DNA of 64,000 nt from Actinomadura syzygii. Its GTDB lineage: Bacteria > Actinomycetota > Actinomycetes > Streptosporangiales > Streptosporangiaceae. The position numbers and the translations under genes are program-made. The DNA is taken from NCBI RefSeq assembly GCF_008085905.1, contig NZ_VSFF01000012.1, positions 372,001 through 436,000 on the forward strand, written 5' to 3'. Positions 16,650-26,196 of this stretch are shown piece by piece. Each line of letters starts with the position of its first letter. The first letter of the stretch is position 1. Under the pieces are notes generated by a model. It saw nothing but the letters and a program-made list of their open reading frames with translations. It made no database searches and was not told the DNA's origin.

Positions 16650-17345
16650 GTGAGCGACCTCTACCGCCCCGGCTTCAGTGATCTGGTCCGTCCCGGCGTC
16701 CACGCGGGCGGCTCTCCGATGCCGGTCGACAACCGGTACATCATCCCGTCGTTCGTCGAGCGCACCACGTACGGGGTCAAGGAGATGAACCCGTACAACA
16801 AGCTGTTCGAGGAGCGCATCATCTTCCTCGGCGTGCAGATCGACGACGCGTCCGCCAACGACGTGATGGCGCAGCTGATCACGTTGGAGTCGATCGACCC
16901 CGACCGCGACATCAGCATCTACATCAACTCGCCCGGCGGCTCGTTCACGGCGATGACGGCCATCTACGACACGATGCAGTTCGTCAAGCCCGACATCCAG
17001 ACGGTCTGCATCGGCCAGGCCGCGTCCGCCGCCGCGGTGCTGCTCGCTGCCGGGACGCCCGGCAAGCGGGCCGCGCTGCCCAACTCGCGGATCCTGATCC
17101 ACCAGCCCGCGACCGAGGGCACCTACGGCCAGTCCAGCGACATCGAGATCCAGGCGCGCGAGATCCTGCGCATCCGGGAGCTGCTGGAGAGCATCCTGGC
17201 CGAGCACAGCGGCAAGGGCATCGACCAGGTCCGCAAGGACATCGAGCGCGACAAGATCCTCACGGCGGACGAGGCGAAGGACTACGGTCTCATCGACGAC
17301 GTCTTCGCCAGCAGGAAGCGCAAGGCCGAGGTAGTGTCGTCCTGA
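16650..17345 (+). CDS. clpP2: ATP-dependent Clp protease proteolytic subunit ClpP2
   Basis: The second ClpP paralogue has 231 residues with an N-terminal extension of about 35 residues that is probably processed. The triad residues are Ser126 in GQAASAAAV, His151 in ILIHQPATEG and Asp201 in IERDKILTADEA. In actinobacteria, ClpP1 and ClpP2 form separate rings of one barrel, and ClpP2 is the usual docking face for the ATPase. GTG 16650 follows GGAGG. A 173-bp gap with small hairpins separates it from clpX. Confidence 0.97.
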   Translation: MSDLYRPGFSDLVRPGVHAGGSPMPVDNRYIIPSFVERTTYGVKEMNPYNKLFEERIIFLGVQIDDASANDVMAQLITLESIDPDRDISIYINSPGGSFTAMTAIYDTMQFVKPDIQTVCIGQAASAAAVLLAAGTPGKRAALPNSRILIHQPATEGTYGQSSDIEIQAREILRIRELLESILAEHSGKGIDQVRKDIERDKILTADEAKDYGLIDDVFASRKRKAEVVSS

Positions 17346-17518
17346 GACGACACGAGGACGTGGGAGACCCCCAGCCCGGGCGTCACACTTCCGGGCGAGG
17401 GGCTTTCCAACCCCGTTGGAGGCGGTAACGTCGAATCCAACGTCGAGAGCCTTCGGGACGCAACCGAGCTGCGCCGCATTCTCCACAGCGGACGGCCCCA
17501 CGAAAAGGAGACAGTTGG

Positions 17519-18793
<1,275 letters not shown>

Positions 18794-18840
18794 GGGACGT
18801 GTGCTCGCGGAGGGCGCTCGCCTTCGCGCGGACTTCGTGT

Positions 18841-18898
18841 TGACCCGGGGGGCGACCCCCGGACCCCCGATGTGGGGGGCTCCGCCCCCCACGCCCCC
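18841..18898 (+). repeat. GC hairpin element, copy 1 (GNRA-capped)
   Basis: Two adjacent hairpins follow clpX. The first is 18845-18862, a 7-bp stem CCGGGGG/CCCCCGG with a GCGA tetraloop. The second is 18872-18892, a 9-bp stem GTGGGGGGC/GCCCCCCAC with a TCC loop. The whole unit recurs after tRNA-Ala (54411-54472) with only two differences, and the first hairpin recurs after ndk (30093-30112). Confidence 0.85.
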
Positions 18899-19172
18899 CC
18901 CTGCCGGTTGCGGTCGGTGATTCGGTTGCGGGAAGTGGGGGCTTCCGCTTCCTAACCCCGGCGACCCCCGGGGTGCCGTGGGTGATTTGGTTACAGGATG
19001 TGGGGCTTCTCACGTCCTCCTGTCGGTTGCGGTCTTGGGGCTGTTGTCGTGGGCGCTTGAGCCGGGTGGTGGTCTTGGGGGCGGGTCGGCGCGGGCTTGA
19101 TGGAGCGGTCCCATGATCATTTCTTGTCTTGAATTCCGATCGGTGGGGTGGGGGGCGTGGGATCGTGGGGGG
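18899..19172. other. G/T-rich non-coding stretch after clpX
   Basis: No gene is visible. The + strand is strongly skewed to G and T, with loosely repeated words such as GGTTGCGG, GTGATTTGG and CTTGGGG. A further GC inverted repeat (ACCCCGG/CCGGGGT) lies at about 18955-18974. Composition differs from both flanking genes, and similar stretches follow copies 2 and 3 of the hairpin element. Confidence 0.5.
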
Positions 19173-19652
19173 ATGGGCGTTGGTATTGCGAAGATTCGAC
19201 AGGTGAAGGTTCCGGTGTCGGATCTGGTGGCCAGTACGGAGTGGTATCGGCGGTTGCTCGATCTCGTGCCCGTGTTCGAGTTCTTCGAGGACGGGGCCGT
19301 GCGCGGGGTCGTGTTATGGGAACCCGAGGCCGACCTGCACGTCTCGTTGCGGGATCGGCGGTACTGCGCCGGGGATCTCTCCGGGGCCGAGGTCGTGGCG
19401 TTGAAGGTCGAGTCGGCCGACGCGCTCAACATCATCATCGGGCGGTGCCAGAGCCTCGGCTTCTCCCACGGCGACGTCCAGCACCGGGGGCCCTACGGGG
19501 CCGCGTTGGACGTGCCCGACCCCGACGGCACCGTGCTCCGGTTCCTGTACGAGCCCGACACCTACCCGCGGGGATTCGCGGGACTCGAGTTCGGGCCGGA
19601 CGGGACGCCATCGGCATACCGGGAGCCGCGGCTGCCCGCGCCGTCCGGTTAA
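19173..19652 (+). CDS. VOC (glyoxalase/bleomycin-resistance fold) family protein
   Basis: The 159-residue protein has two beta-alpha-beta-beta-beta units of the VOC fold. IRQVKVPVSDLVASTEWYRRLLDLVPVFEF opens the first, and FSHGDVQHRGPYGAALDVPDPDGTVLRFLYEP closes the second, the classic end of a metal-binding VOC domain. Candidate metal ligands are the His residues at QHRG and the Glu of LYEP. The reaction is not predictable. The ATG at 19173 is preceded by a G-rich run; an earlier in-frame ATG would add 20 residues outside the fold. It is convergent with the response regulator gene. Confidence 0.85.
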   Translation: MGVGIAKIRQVKVPVSDLVASTEWYRRLLDLVPVFEFFEDGAVRGVVLWEPEADLHVSLRDRRYCAGDLSGAEVVALKVESADALNIIIGRCQSLGFSHGDVQHRGPYGAALDVPDPDGTVLRFLYEPDTYPRGFAGLEFGPDGTPSAYREPRLPAPSG

Positions 19653-19661
19653 GGCCGAAGG

Positions 19662-20315
19662 TCAGCCGCGGGACTCGCCGAGGCCCGCCTCGCGGGCCAC
19701 GACGATGGCCTGGGCGCGGTCCGCGACGTGCAGCTTCATGAAGATGTTCGACACGTGGTTGCGGACGGTCTTCTGGCTGAGGAACAGCGTCCCGGCGATC
19801 TCGGAGTTGCTGCGGCCCTGCGCGATCAGTTCGAGGACCTCCCGCTCCCGGTCGGTGAGCTCGGGGAACGCGGCCCGCCTCGGGTCGGGCATGTCGGTGA
19901 AGTAGGTGAGGACGCGGCGGGCGATCTCCGGTCCGTAGATCGCCTCGCCCGCGGCGACCGCCTTCACCGCGCGGGCGATCTCCTCGGCGCCGGACTCCTT
20001 CAGCAGGTAGCCGCGGGCGCCCGCGCGCATCGCCGCGAACACCGAGTCGTCGTCGCGGAACATCGTGAGGACGAGGACGCCTATCCGCGGGCTGGTCCGG
20101 GTGATCGTCCGGGTGGCCTCGATGCCGTTGCCGCCCGGCATGTGCAGATCCATGACGACGACGTCGGGCTGCAGGTCGGCGGCGAGCTTCACCGCCTCCG
20201 GACCGTTCTCCGCCTCGCCCGCGACCTCCACGCCCAGCGCCTGCAGCAGCCCCTTCAGGCCTTGCCGGAACACCGGGTGGTCGTCGGCGATGAGGACACG
20301 GATGATCTCCGTCAT
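19662..20315 (-). CDS. NarL-type response regulator
   Basis: This 217-residue protein has a receiver and a LuxR output domain. Receiver landmarks are IADDHPVFRQG, phosphoacceptor Asp56 in VVMDLHMPGGNG, Thr in LVLTMF and Lys in YLLKESGAEE. The helix-turn-helix LTDREREVLELIAQGRSNSEIA with VRNHVSNIFMKLHVADR ends the protein. Its ATG follows the kinase stop with no gap (TAG-ATG), so the pair is translated together. The target genes are unknown. Confidence 0.95.
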   Translation of the reverse strand: MTEIIRVLIADDHPVFRQGLKGLLQALGVEVAGEAENGPEAVKLAADLQPDVVVMDLHMPGGNGIEATRTITRTSPRIGVLVLTMFRDDDSVFAAMRAGARGYLLKESGAEEIARAVKAVAAGEAIYGPEIARRVLTYFTDMPDPRRAAFPELTDREREVLELIAQGRSNSEIAGTLFLSQKTVRNHVSNIFMKLHVADRAQAIVVAREAGLGESRG

Positions 20316-21113
20316 CTACGCCCGTCCCTTCCCCGTGAAGGGACGATCGTACCCGGCGGCGACCTCCGCCGGGGTGAGTGGAAGATGTGCGGTGACGACC
20401 GTTCCGCCGCCCGTCCTGGACGTGATGGCGCAGCTTCCGCCGATCTCCGCCGCCCACTCCTTCATCGCCGCCATGCCGCGCCGCGGCCGGGGCTGGCCGC
20501 CGTTGCGGGCGGCGTCCGGGAGGCCGGGCCCGGTGTCGGCGACCATCAGGTGCAGCTCGACGTCCCGGTGCAGCCGGACGGTCGCCGTGCTGTCCCGGGC
20601 GTGCAGCCGGACGTTCGTCAGCGCCTCCTGCGCGATGCGGTACGCCGCGACCTCGACGGCGGCGGGCAGCTCCAGGTGCTCGCCGTCGAACCGGACGTCC
20701 ACCCGCTCGCAGCAGCCGTCGGCGAACGACTCGATCGCCGCGACGAGGCCGAGGTCGTCCAGCGCGGGCGGGCGGAGGCCGTGCGCCAGCTCGCGGATCT
20801 CGCCGACCGCCGACGCGAGCCGGTTGCGCACGTCGGCGAGCAGCGGGTCCGTGCGCTCCGGCTCGCAGGCGAGGGTGATGCGCGCGGCGTCCAGCGACAT
20901 GGCGAGGCTGGCGAGCGTCGGGCCGAGCCCGTCGTGCAGGTCGTGCCGCAGCCGGCGGCGCTCCTCCTCGCGGCTCGCGAGGATCCGTTCCCGGGAACGC
21001 TGCAGGTCGGACGTGAGGCGGCGGAGGTGGGGGATGGTCGCGGCACGTGCCGCCACGGCCCCCGCGGTGAACGCGCCGGCCAGCACGGCAGCGCGTGCCA
21101 GTGCCGCTCGCAT
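20316..21113 (-). CDS. short histidine kinase lacking a sensor domain
   Basis: The 265-residue kinase starts with one hydrophobic stretch (about residues 4-26) that could anchor it in the membrane and has no room for an extracellular sensor. A short coiled region leads to the HisKA_3 motif ERRRLRHDLHDGLGP (phospho-His about 60), followed by a HATPase with AQEALTNVRLHA and ADTGPGLP, then a Gly-rich lid ending in GGGTVVTAHLPL. ATG 21113 has GGAG 10 nt upstream. A longer frame would run into the valS promoter. Signal input may come from a partner protein or the membrane. Confidence 0.92.
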   Translation of the reverse strand: MRAALARAAVLAGAFTAGAVAARAATIPHLRRLTSDLQRSRERILASREEERRRLRHDLHDGLGPTLASLAMSLDAARITLACEPERTDPLLADVRNRLASAVGEIRELAHGLRPPALDDLGLVAAIESFADGCCERVDVRFDGEHLELPAAVEVAAYRIAQEALTNVRLHARDSTATVRLHRDVELHLMVADTGPGLPDAARNGGQPRPRRGMAAMKEWAAEIGGSCAITSRTGGGTVVTAHLPLTPAEVAAGYDRPFTGKGRA

Positions 21114-21282
21114 CCCATCCCCCTCCTCCCGCGCCGCCGTTTCGGGTGTTCCCCGCAACCCTTTCCGGCGGGGCGACCCGGTGTCAGGTGACCTGTGTCC
21201 CGACCGCGGCGGGAACCCGCGTCCCCCCGGGCGGGACGGCGGAGGCGCCGCCACCTCCCGGGTCCCCGTAGAATCGTCAGCC

Positions 21283-23904
21283 GTGACACAGCCCAGCACT
21301 GAGCGCGGCCAGGGGGCCGCAGCGGACGTCGACCTGCCCACCCAGTACCGACCGGCCGACGTCGAGGGCCGGCTCTACGAGCGGTGGGTATCGGAGGGGC
21401 TGTTCACCGCCGACCCGGAGGGGGCGCCGGAGCGTCCCGCCTACTCCATCGTGATCCCGCCGCCGAACGTGACGGGCTCGCTGCACATGGGCCACGCCCT
21501 CGACCACTCCATCCAGGACACGCTGATCCGGCGGCGGCGGATGCAGGGCTACGAGGCAGTGTGGGTCCCGGGCATGGACCACGCGGGCATCGCCACCCAG
21601 AACGTCGTCGAGCGCGAGCTCGCGAAGGAGGGCGTGTCCCGGCACGACCTCGGCCGCGAGGCGTTCCTCGAGCGGGTCTGGCAGTGGAAGGCGGAGTCCG
21701 GCGGCCGGATCCTCGGCCAGATGCGGCGGCTCGGCGACGGCGTCGACTGGACGCGCGAGGCGTTCACGATGGACGACGACCGCGCCCGCGCCGTCCGCAC
21801 CATCTTCAAGCGGCTGTTCGACGACGGCCTCATCTACCGCGCCGAGCGCATCATCAACTGGTGCCCGCGCTGCCTGACCGCGCTGTCCGACATCGAGGTC
21901 GAGCACGAGGACGTCGACGGCGAGCTCGTCTCGATCCGGTACGGGTCGGGCGACGACGAGATCGTCGTCGCGACCACGCGGGCGGAGACGATGCTCGGCG
22001 ACACCGCCGTCGCCGTCCACCCGGAGGACGCCCGCTACGCGCACCTGGTCGGACGCGAGATCGAGCTGCCGCTGACCGGCCGCCGCATCCCGGTCGTCGC
22101 GGACGAGCACGTCGACCCCGGGTTCGGGACGGGCGCCGTCAAGGTGACGCCCGCGCACGACCCCAACGACTTCGAGATCGGGCGCCGCCACTCGCTGCCG
22201 TCCCTGTCGGTCATGGACGAGCGCGGCGTCGTCACCGCGTCCGGCCCGTTCGAGGGCCTCGACCGGTTCGAGGCGCGCCCGGCGGTCGTCGCCGCGCTGC
22301 GCGAGCAGGGCCGGATCGTCAAGGAGATCCGTCCGTACGCGCACTCGGTGGGGCACTGCCAGCGCTGCGCGACGGTCGTCGAGCCGCGCGTGTCGCTGCA
22401 GTGGTTCGTGAAGGTCGAGTCGCTGGCGCGGGCCGCGGGCGACGCCGTCCGCGACGGCCGCGTGAAGATCCACCCGCCGGAGATGGCGTCCCGCTACTTC
22501 GAGTGGGTCGACAACATGCACGACTGGTGCATCAGCCGGCAGCTCTGGTGGGGGCACCGCATCCCGGTCTGGTACGGGCCGGACGGCGACGTCGTCTGCC
22601 CCGGCCCGGACGAGGAGCCGCCCGCCGGGTGGACGCAGGACACCGACGTCCTCGACACGTGGTTCTCGTCCGCGCTGTGGCCGTTCTCGACGCTCGGCTG
22701 GCCGGACGAGACACCCGACCTGAAGCGCTTCTACCCGACGTCCGTGCTGGTCACCGGGTACGACATCCTGTTCTTCTGGGTCGCCAGGATGATGATGTTC
22801 GGGCTGTACGCGATGGACGGCGTCCAGCCGTTCGGCACGATCGCCCTGCACGGGATGGTCCGCGACCAGTTCGGCAAGAAGATGTCCAAGTCGTTCGGGA
22901 ACGTCATCGACCCGCTCGACTGGATCGACGAGTACGGCGCCGACGCGACCCGCTTCACGCTGCTGCGCGGCGCGAACCCGGGCGGGGACGTCCCGGTCGC
23001 CGAGCAGTGGGCGCAGGGCTCGCGCAACTTCTGCAACAAGCTGTGGAACGCGACGCGGTTCGCGCTCATCAACGGCGCGCACGTCCGCGGCGAGATGCCC
23101 ACCGCGGTGTCGACCGTGGACGCCTGGATCCTGTCGCGGCTCCAGTCGGTCGTCGCGGAGGTCGACGAGCACCTGGAGGGCTACGACTTCGCGAAGGCGT
23201 GCGAGGCGCTCTACCACTTCGCGTGGGACGAGGTCTGCGACTGGTACGTCGAGCTGGCCAAGGTGCAGCTCGCCGACGAGCGGGCGGAGGCGACGCGGCG
23301 CGTCCTCGGCGAGGTGCTCGACAAGCTGCTGCGGCTGCTGCACCCGGTGATCCCGTTCGTCACCGAGGAGCTGTGGACGTCCCTGACAGGCGGCGCGACG
23401 ATCGTCACCGCGCCGTGGCCGACCGCCGAGCCGGGCCGCGCCGACAGCGCGGCGGAGGCCGTGGTGGAGTCGCTGCAGCGGCTCGTCACCGAGGTCCGCC
23501 GGTTCCGCGCCGACCAGGGCCTCAAGCCGGGCCAGAAGGTCGCGGCGGCACTGGAGTGGGGCGGCTCGCCGCTCGCCGCGCACGAGGAGGGCGTGCGGTC
23601 GCTGCTGCGGCTGACCGTCCCCGGCGAGGGGTTCGCGGCGACCGCGTCGCTGCCGGTGGAGGGCGTCGCGGTGCGGCTCGACACGGCCGGGGCGATCGAC
23701 GTCGCGGCCGAGCGGAAGCGGCTGGAGAAGGACCTCGCCGCCGCCCGCAAGGAGGTCGACCAGACGAGCCGCAAGCTCGGCAACGAGGCGTTCATGGCGA
23801 AGGCCCCGGAGGCGGTCGTCGCCAAGAACCGCGACCGGCTGGCGCAGGCCGAGGCGGACATCAAGCGCCTTGAGTCGCAGTTGGCCGCGCTGCCCGCGGG
23901 CTGA
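21283..23904 (+). CDS. valS: valyl-tRNA synthetase
   Basis: This 873-residue class Ia synthetase charges tRNA-Val and edits Thr and other near-cognates. HMGH is at 68-71 and KMSKS at 533-537 in the Rossmann catalytic core. The CP1 editing domain lies between, with TTRAETMLGDTAVAVHP. The anticodon-binding helical domain follows, and a C-terminal coiled-coil arm (about 810-873, ERKRLEKDLAAARKEV) contacts the tRNA. GTG 21283 sits in GCCGTGACA without a clear Shine-Dalgarno, so leaderless or weak initiation is possible. The gene is divergent from the two-component pair. Confidence 0.97.
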   Translation: MTQPSTERGQGAAADVDLPTQYRPADVEGRLYERWVSEGLFTADPEGAPERPAYSIVIPPPNVTGSLHMGHALDHSIQDTLIRRRRMQGYEAVWVPGMDHAGIATQNVVERELAKEGVSRHDLGREAFLERVWQWKAESGGRILGQMRRLGDGVDWTREAFTMDDDRARAVRTIFKRLFDDGLIYRAERIINWCPRCLTALSDIEVEHEDVDGELVSIRYGSGDDEIVVATTRAETMLGDTAVAVHPEDARYAHLVGREIELPLTGRRIPVVADEHVDPGFGTGAVKVTPAHDPNDFEIGRRHSLPSLSVMDERGVVTASGPFEGLDRFEARPAVVAALREQGRIVKEIRPYAHSVGHCQRCATVVEPRVSLQWFVKVESLARAAGDAVRDGRVKIHPPEMASRYFEWVDNMHDWCISRQLWWGHRIPVWYGPDGDVVCPGPDEEPPAGWTQDTDVLDTWFSSALWPFSTLGWPDETPDLKRFYPTSVLVTGYDILFFWVARMMMFGLYAMDGVQPFGTIALHGMVRDQFGKKMSKSFGNVIDPLDWIDEYGADATRFTLLRGANPGGDVPVAEQWAQGSRNFCNKLWNATRFALINGAHVRGEMPTAVSTVDAWILSRLQSVVAEVDEHLEGYDFAKACEALYHFAWDEVCDWYVELAKVQLADERAEATRRVLGEVLDKLLRLLHPVIPFVTEELWTSLTGGATIVTAPWPTAEPGRADSAAEAVVESLQRLVTEVRRFRADQGLKPGQKVAAALEWGGSPLAAHEEGVRSLLRLTVPGEGFAATASLPVEGVAVRLDTAGAIDVAAERKRLEKDLAAARKEVDQTSRKLGNEAFMAKAPEAVVAKNRDRLAQAEADIKRLESQLAALPAG

Positions 23905-24004
23905 GCCGGGCGAGCGGGCGGAACCGTCGGCGCGGCGGCCCGGTGCGGTCTACGATCCGGGTGGGCTTGCCGGGCTTTGCGGCACATGAACCATCGGGAG
24001 TGCA

Positions 24005-24967
24005 ATGGCCGAATCACCACCTCGGTCCGACAGGCCGGACCCGGTGTCCGGTGACGACCCCCGGCGGGCCGAGGACGAGGAGGCGGGCGGCCCGGACGGC
24101 GAGCAGGGCCCCTGGGGCGGTTCGCGCCCCTGGTGGACGGTCGAGCCCGGCACCGGCCCGCAGATCCTCCCGGGCGGTTCGGGGCAGTTCCAGGTCGTCC
24201 CGGACGGCACCGGCCCGCAGATCGTGATCAACGGCGGGACGGGCGGCCACCCGATCGTCGGCAACGCGACGGGCGGCCACCCGGTCGTCGCGGACGGATC
24301 AGGCGCGTTCCCCGCGCTGCCGAACGGCACGGGCCCGCTGCCGCCGATGCCGGGCCCGGCCGCCGGGCTGCGGCGCGGGCCGCGCCTGCTGCTGGCCCTT
24401 GGCGGCCTGCTGGTCGCGGGCGTGGTGGTCGTGGCGGGCGTGCTGGCCGTCCGGTCCGACGGCGGCGGTGGGCAGAACGCCCGCGTCGCCGGCCTTCCCG
24501 CGTCCAAGAGGGTGATCGAGGCGGGCGGGACGGCGGGCGGCCTGCACCGCGACGGCCTCGTCGGGCCCCCGGCGAGCGCCGCGTACCCGTTCGTCGCGGG
24601 CGCGGTCGAGGCCGGCGGCGTCCCGGCGGCCAAGCGCGGCCAGGCCGTCTACAGCGAGGAGCCGGTGCGGCCGGTCAACGTCCTGTTCGTCGGCGGGACG
24701 GGCCGGGTCGGCAACCCCGCGGACTTCCTCCAGAAGGCGCAGCCGACGACGTTCATCGCCGGGCAGGACGCCGAGCCCGGCCCGATGGGCGGCCGGGCCG
24801 TGTGCGGCACGTTCGCCGTCCTGGCGCAGACGCACACGTACTGCGCGTGGGCGACCGTCGACTCCTACGGCATCGTCGCGTCGAACGTCCCGTCGGCGAA
24901 CCCGGAGTTCACCCTGATGGCCGACGTGATGCGGCGGATCAGAAAGGACGTCGAACGGCGGCGGTGA
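24005..24967 (+). CDS. single-pass membrane protein with Gly-rich repeats and Cys-containing outer domain
   Basis: I do not recognise this 320-residue protein. Residues 1-45 are acidic and disordered. About 46-108 contain repeated GTGPQI, GGHPIV and GSGAFP-like units spaced roughly 10-12 residues. A strong transmembrane helix spans about 129-149, preceded by RRGPR, so the N-terminus is cytoplasmic. The outer domain (150-320) has two Cys (in AVCGTF and TYCAW) that could form a disulfide and ends in basic RRIRKDVERRR. ATG 24005 follows GGGAG. Its last 29 nt overlap the convergent FolC-like gene. It looks inserted between valS and folC compared with the usual order. Confidence 0.75.
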   Translation: MAESPPRSDRPDPVSGDDPRRAEDEEAGGPDGEQGPWGGSRPWWTVEPGTGPQILPGGSGQFQVVPDGTGPQIVINGGTGGHPIVGNATGGHPVVADGSGAFPALPNGTGPLPPMPGPAAGLRRGPRLLLALGGLLVAGVVVVAGVLAVRSDGGGGQNARVAGLPASKRVIEAGGTAGGLHRDGLVGPPASAAYPFVAGAVEAGGVPAAKRGQAVYSEEPVRPVNVLFVGGTGRVGNPADFLQKAQPTTFIAGQDAEPGPMGGRAVCGTFAVLAQTHTYCAWATVDSYGIVASNVPSANPEFTLMADVMRRIRKDVERRR

Positions 24968-26141
24968 CGAACAGCCGCTCGGTCGAGGCGTCCACCGCGC
25001 CGAGGACGTGCCCGGTGAAGTAGACGGTGCCGAGGACGACGACGCGGCGGCCGAGCGCGGCGAGGGACTCGCGGGTGACGTCCGCCGCGTCGACGACGTC
25101 CCAGGCGGGCGGCAGCGGGCGGGTGAAGCCCAGCCGCGGCCACGGCAGCCGGGCGAACGTCACGGGCAGCCCTTCGAGCTCGGCGATGGCGCCGTCCAGG
25201 TCCTTGTGGTCGGGGAGGCAGACGACGACGTGGTCGATCTCGTCCCAGGCGCGGCGCGCCGCGGCGAGCGCCGCGGCCACCCCGGTCCGGTCGACGGCGG
25301 AGTCGACGAGCAGCCGCGTCGCGGTTCCGGGGACGTCGTGCCAGGACAGCCGTCCCGGCAGGACGATCGACGCCAGCACGTCCCGCAGCGTCTCGGGCGG
25401 GGGCTCGGCGATCCCGGGGAGGCGGCGGGCGGCGACGACGCCGAGTTCGGCGTTCGTCCGGCCGAGACCGGCGGGGAGCAGCCCGAGCGGGAGGCCGGAG
25501 TCGCCCGGCCGCATGCGCTGGACGTCCCCGAGCGCCTCGGAGACCTCGGCGGACTGCGGCGCGGACACCACGACCGTGCCGGGCCCGGCCACCCCGGCCT
25601 TCTCCTTGGCGATCTGCGCCGGGGTATCGCCGAGGATGTGGGCGTGCTCCAGGAAGATCGGCGTGATCGCGGCGACGTCGGGGCTGAACAGGGACACCTC
25701 GTCGGAGCGTCCGCCCATCCCCGCCTCCAGGACGATCGCGTCCGCGTCCACCTCCCGCGCGTGGCGGACGCCGGAGAGGGTGAAGAGCCCGGTCGGCGCC
25801 AGGTAGCCGTGCGAGCGGGGCGGCAGCGCGGCGATCGCCTCTTCGAGGACGTCCCGCAGCGCGGCCAGCTCGGCGGCGGACAGGGCGCGCCCGTCCACCC
25901 TGATCCGGTCGCGGTCGCTGCGCAGCCCCGGGCTCGTGACCGTGCACACGCGCAGCCCGGCCGCCGCGAGGTAGGCGGAGGCGTAGGTGGCCGCCGTCCC
26001 CTTCCCCTTGGAGCCGACGACCACCAGGACCGGGACACCGGGGTTCAGCAGGCCGAGCGCGTCCGCGAGGGCGCGGGAGCGGGAGAGGTCGCGGGTCTCG
26101 CCGGGGGACCGCCGCTCCCATTCCCGGTAGAAGACGTCCAT
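24939..26141 (-). CDS. FolC-like Mur ligase family protein (paralogue of folC)
   Basis: The 400-residue protein has the Mur/FolC fold with altered signatures. The P-loop is GSKGKGT (residues 43-49) instead of the GTNGKGS/T of true FolC. EAGMGGRSDEV matches the family's magnesium/ribose region, and ITPIFLEHAHILGDTPAQIAKEKAG matches the block after it, with LEHAHILG replacing the usual LDH-LG. The C-terminal glutamate-ligase domain is short, and the VLDGAHNP-like motif is replaced by LLVDSAVDRTGVAAAL. It is head to head with folC (55 bp apart). Its ATG follows GGAGG. A ligase adding an amino acid to some acid is likely; folate is doubtful because the sequence departs at substrate motifs. Confidence 0.8.
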   Translation of the reverse strand: MDVFYREWERRSPGETRDLSRSRALADALGLLNPGVPVLVVVGSKGKGTAATYASAYLAAAGLRVCTVTSPGLRSDRDRIRVDGRALSAAELAALRDVLEEAIAALPPRSHGYLAPTGLFTLSGVRHAREVDADAIVLEAGMGGRSDEVSLFSPDVAAITPIFLEHAHILGDTPAQIAKEKAGVAGPGTVVVSAPQSAEVSEALGDVQRMRPGDSGLPLGLLPAGLGRTNAELGVVAARRLPGIAEPPPETLRDVLASIVLPGRLSWHDVPGTATRLLVDSAVDRTGVAAALAAARRAWDEIDHVVVCLPDHKDLDGAIAELEGLPVTFARLPWPRLGFTRPLPPAWDVVDAADVTRESLAALGRRVVVLGTVYFTGHVLGAVDASTERLFVTAAVRRPF

Positions 26142-26196
26142 GCCTCCAGTGTGGGGGCGTCCGGGGCGCGGTCGATCCCCGAGTAGGCTCGTGGCC

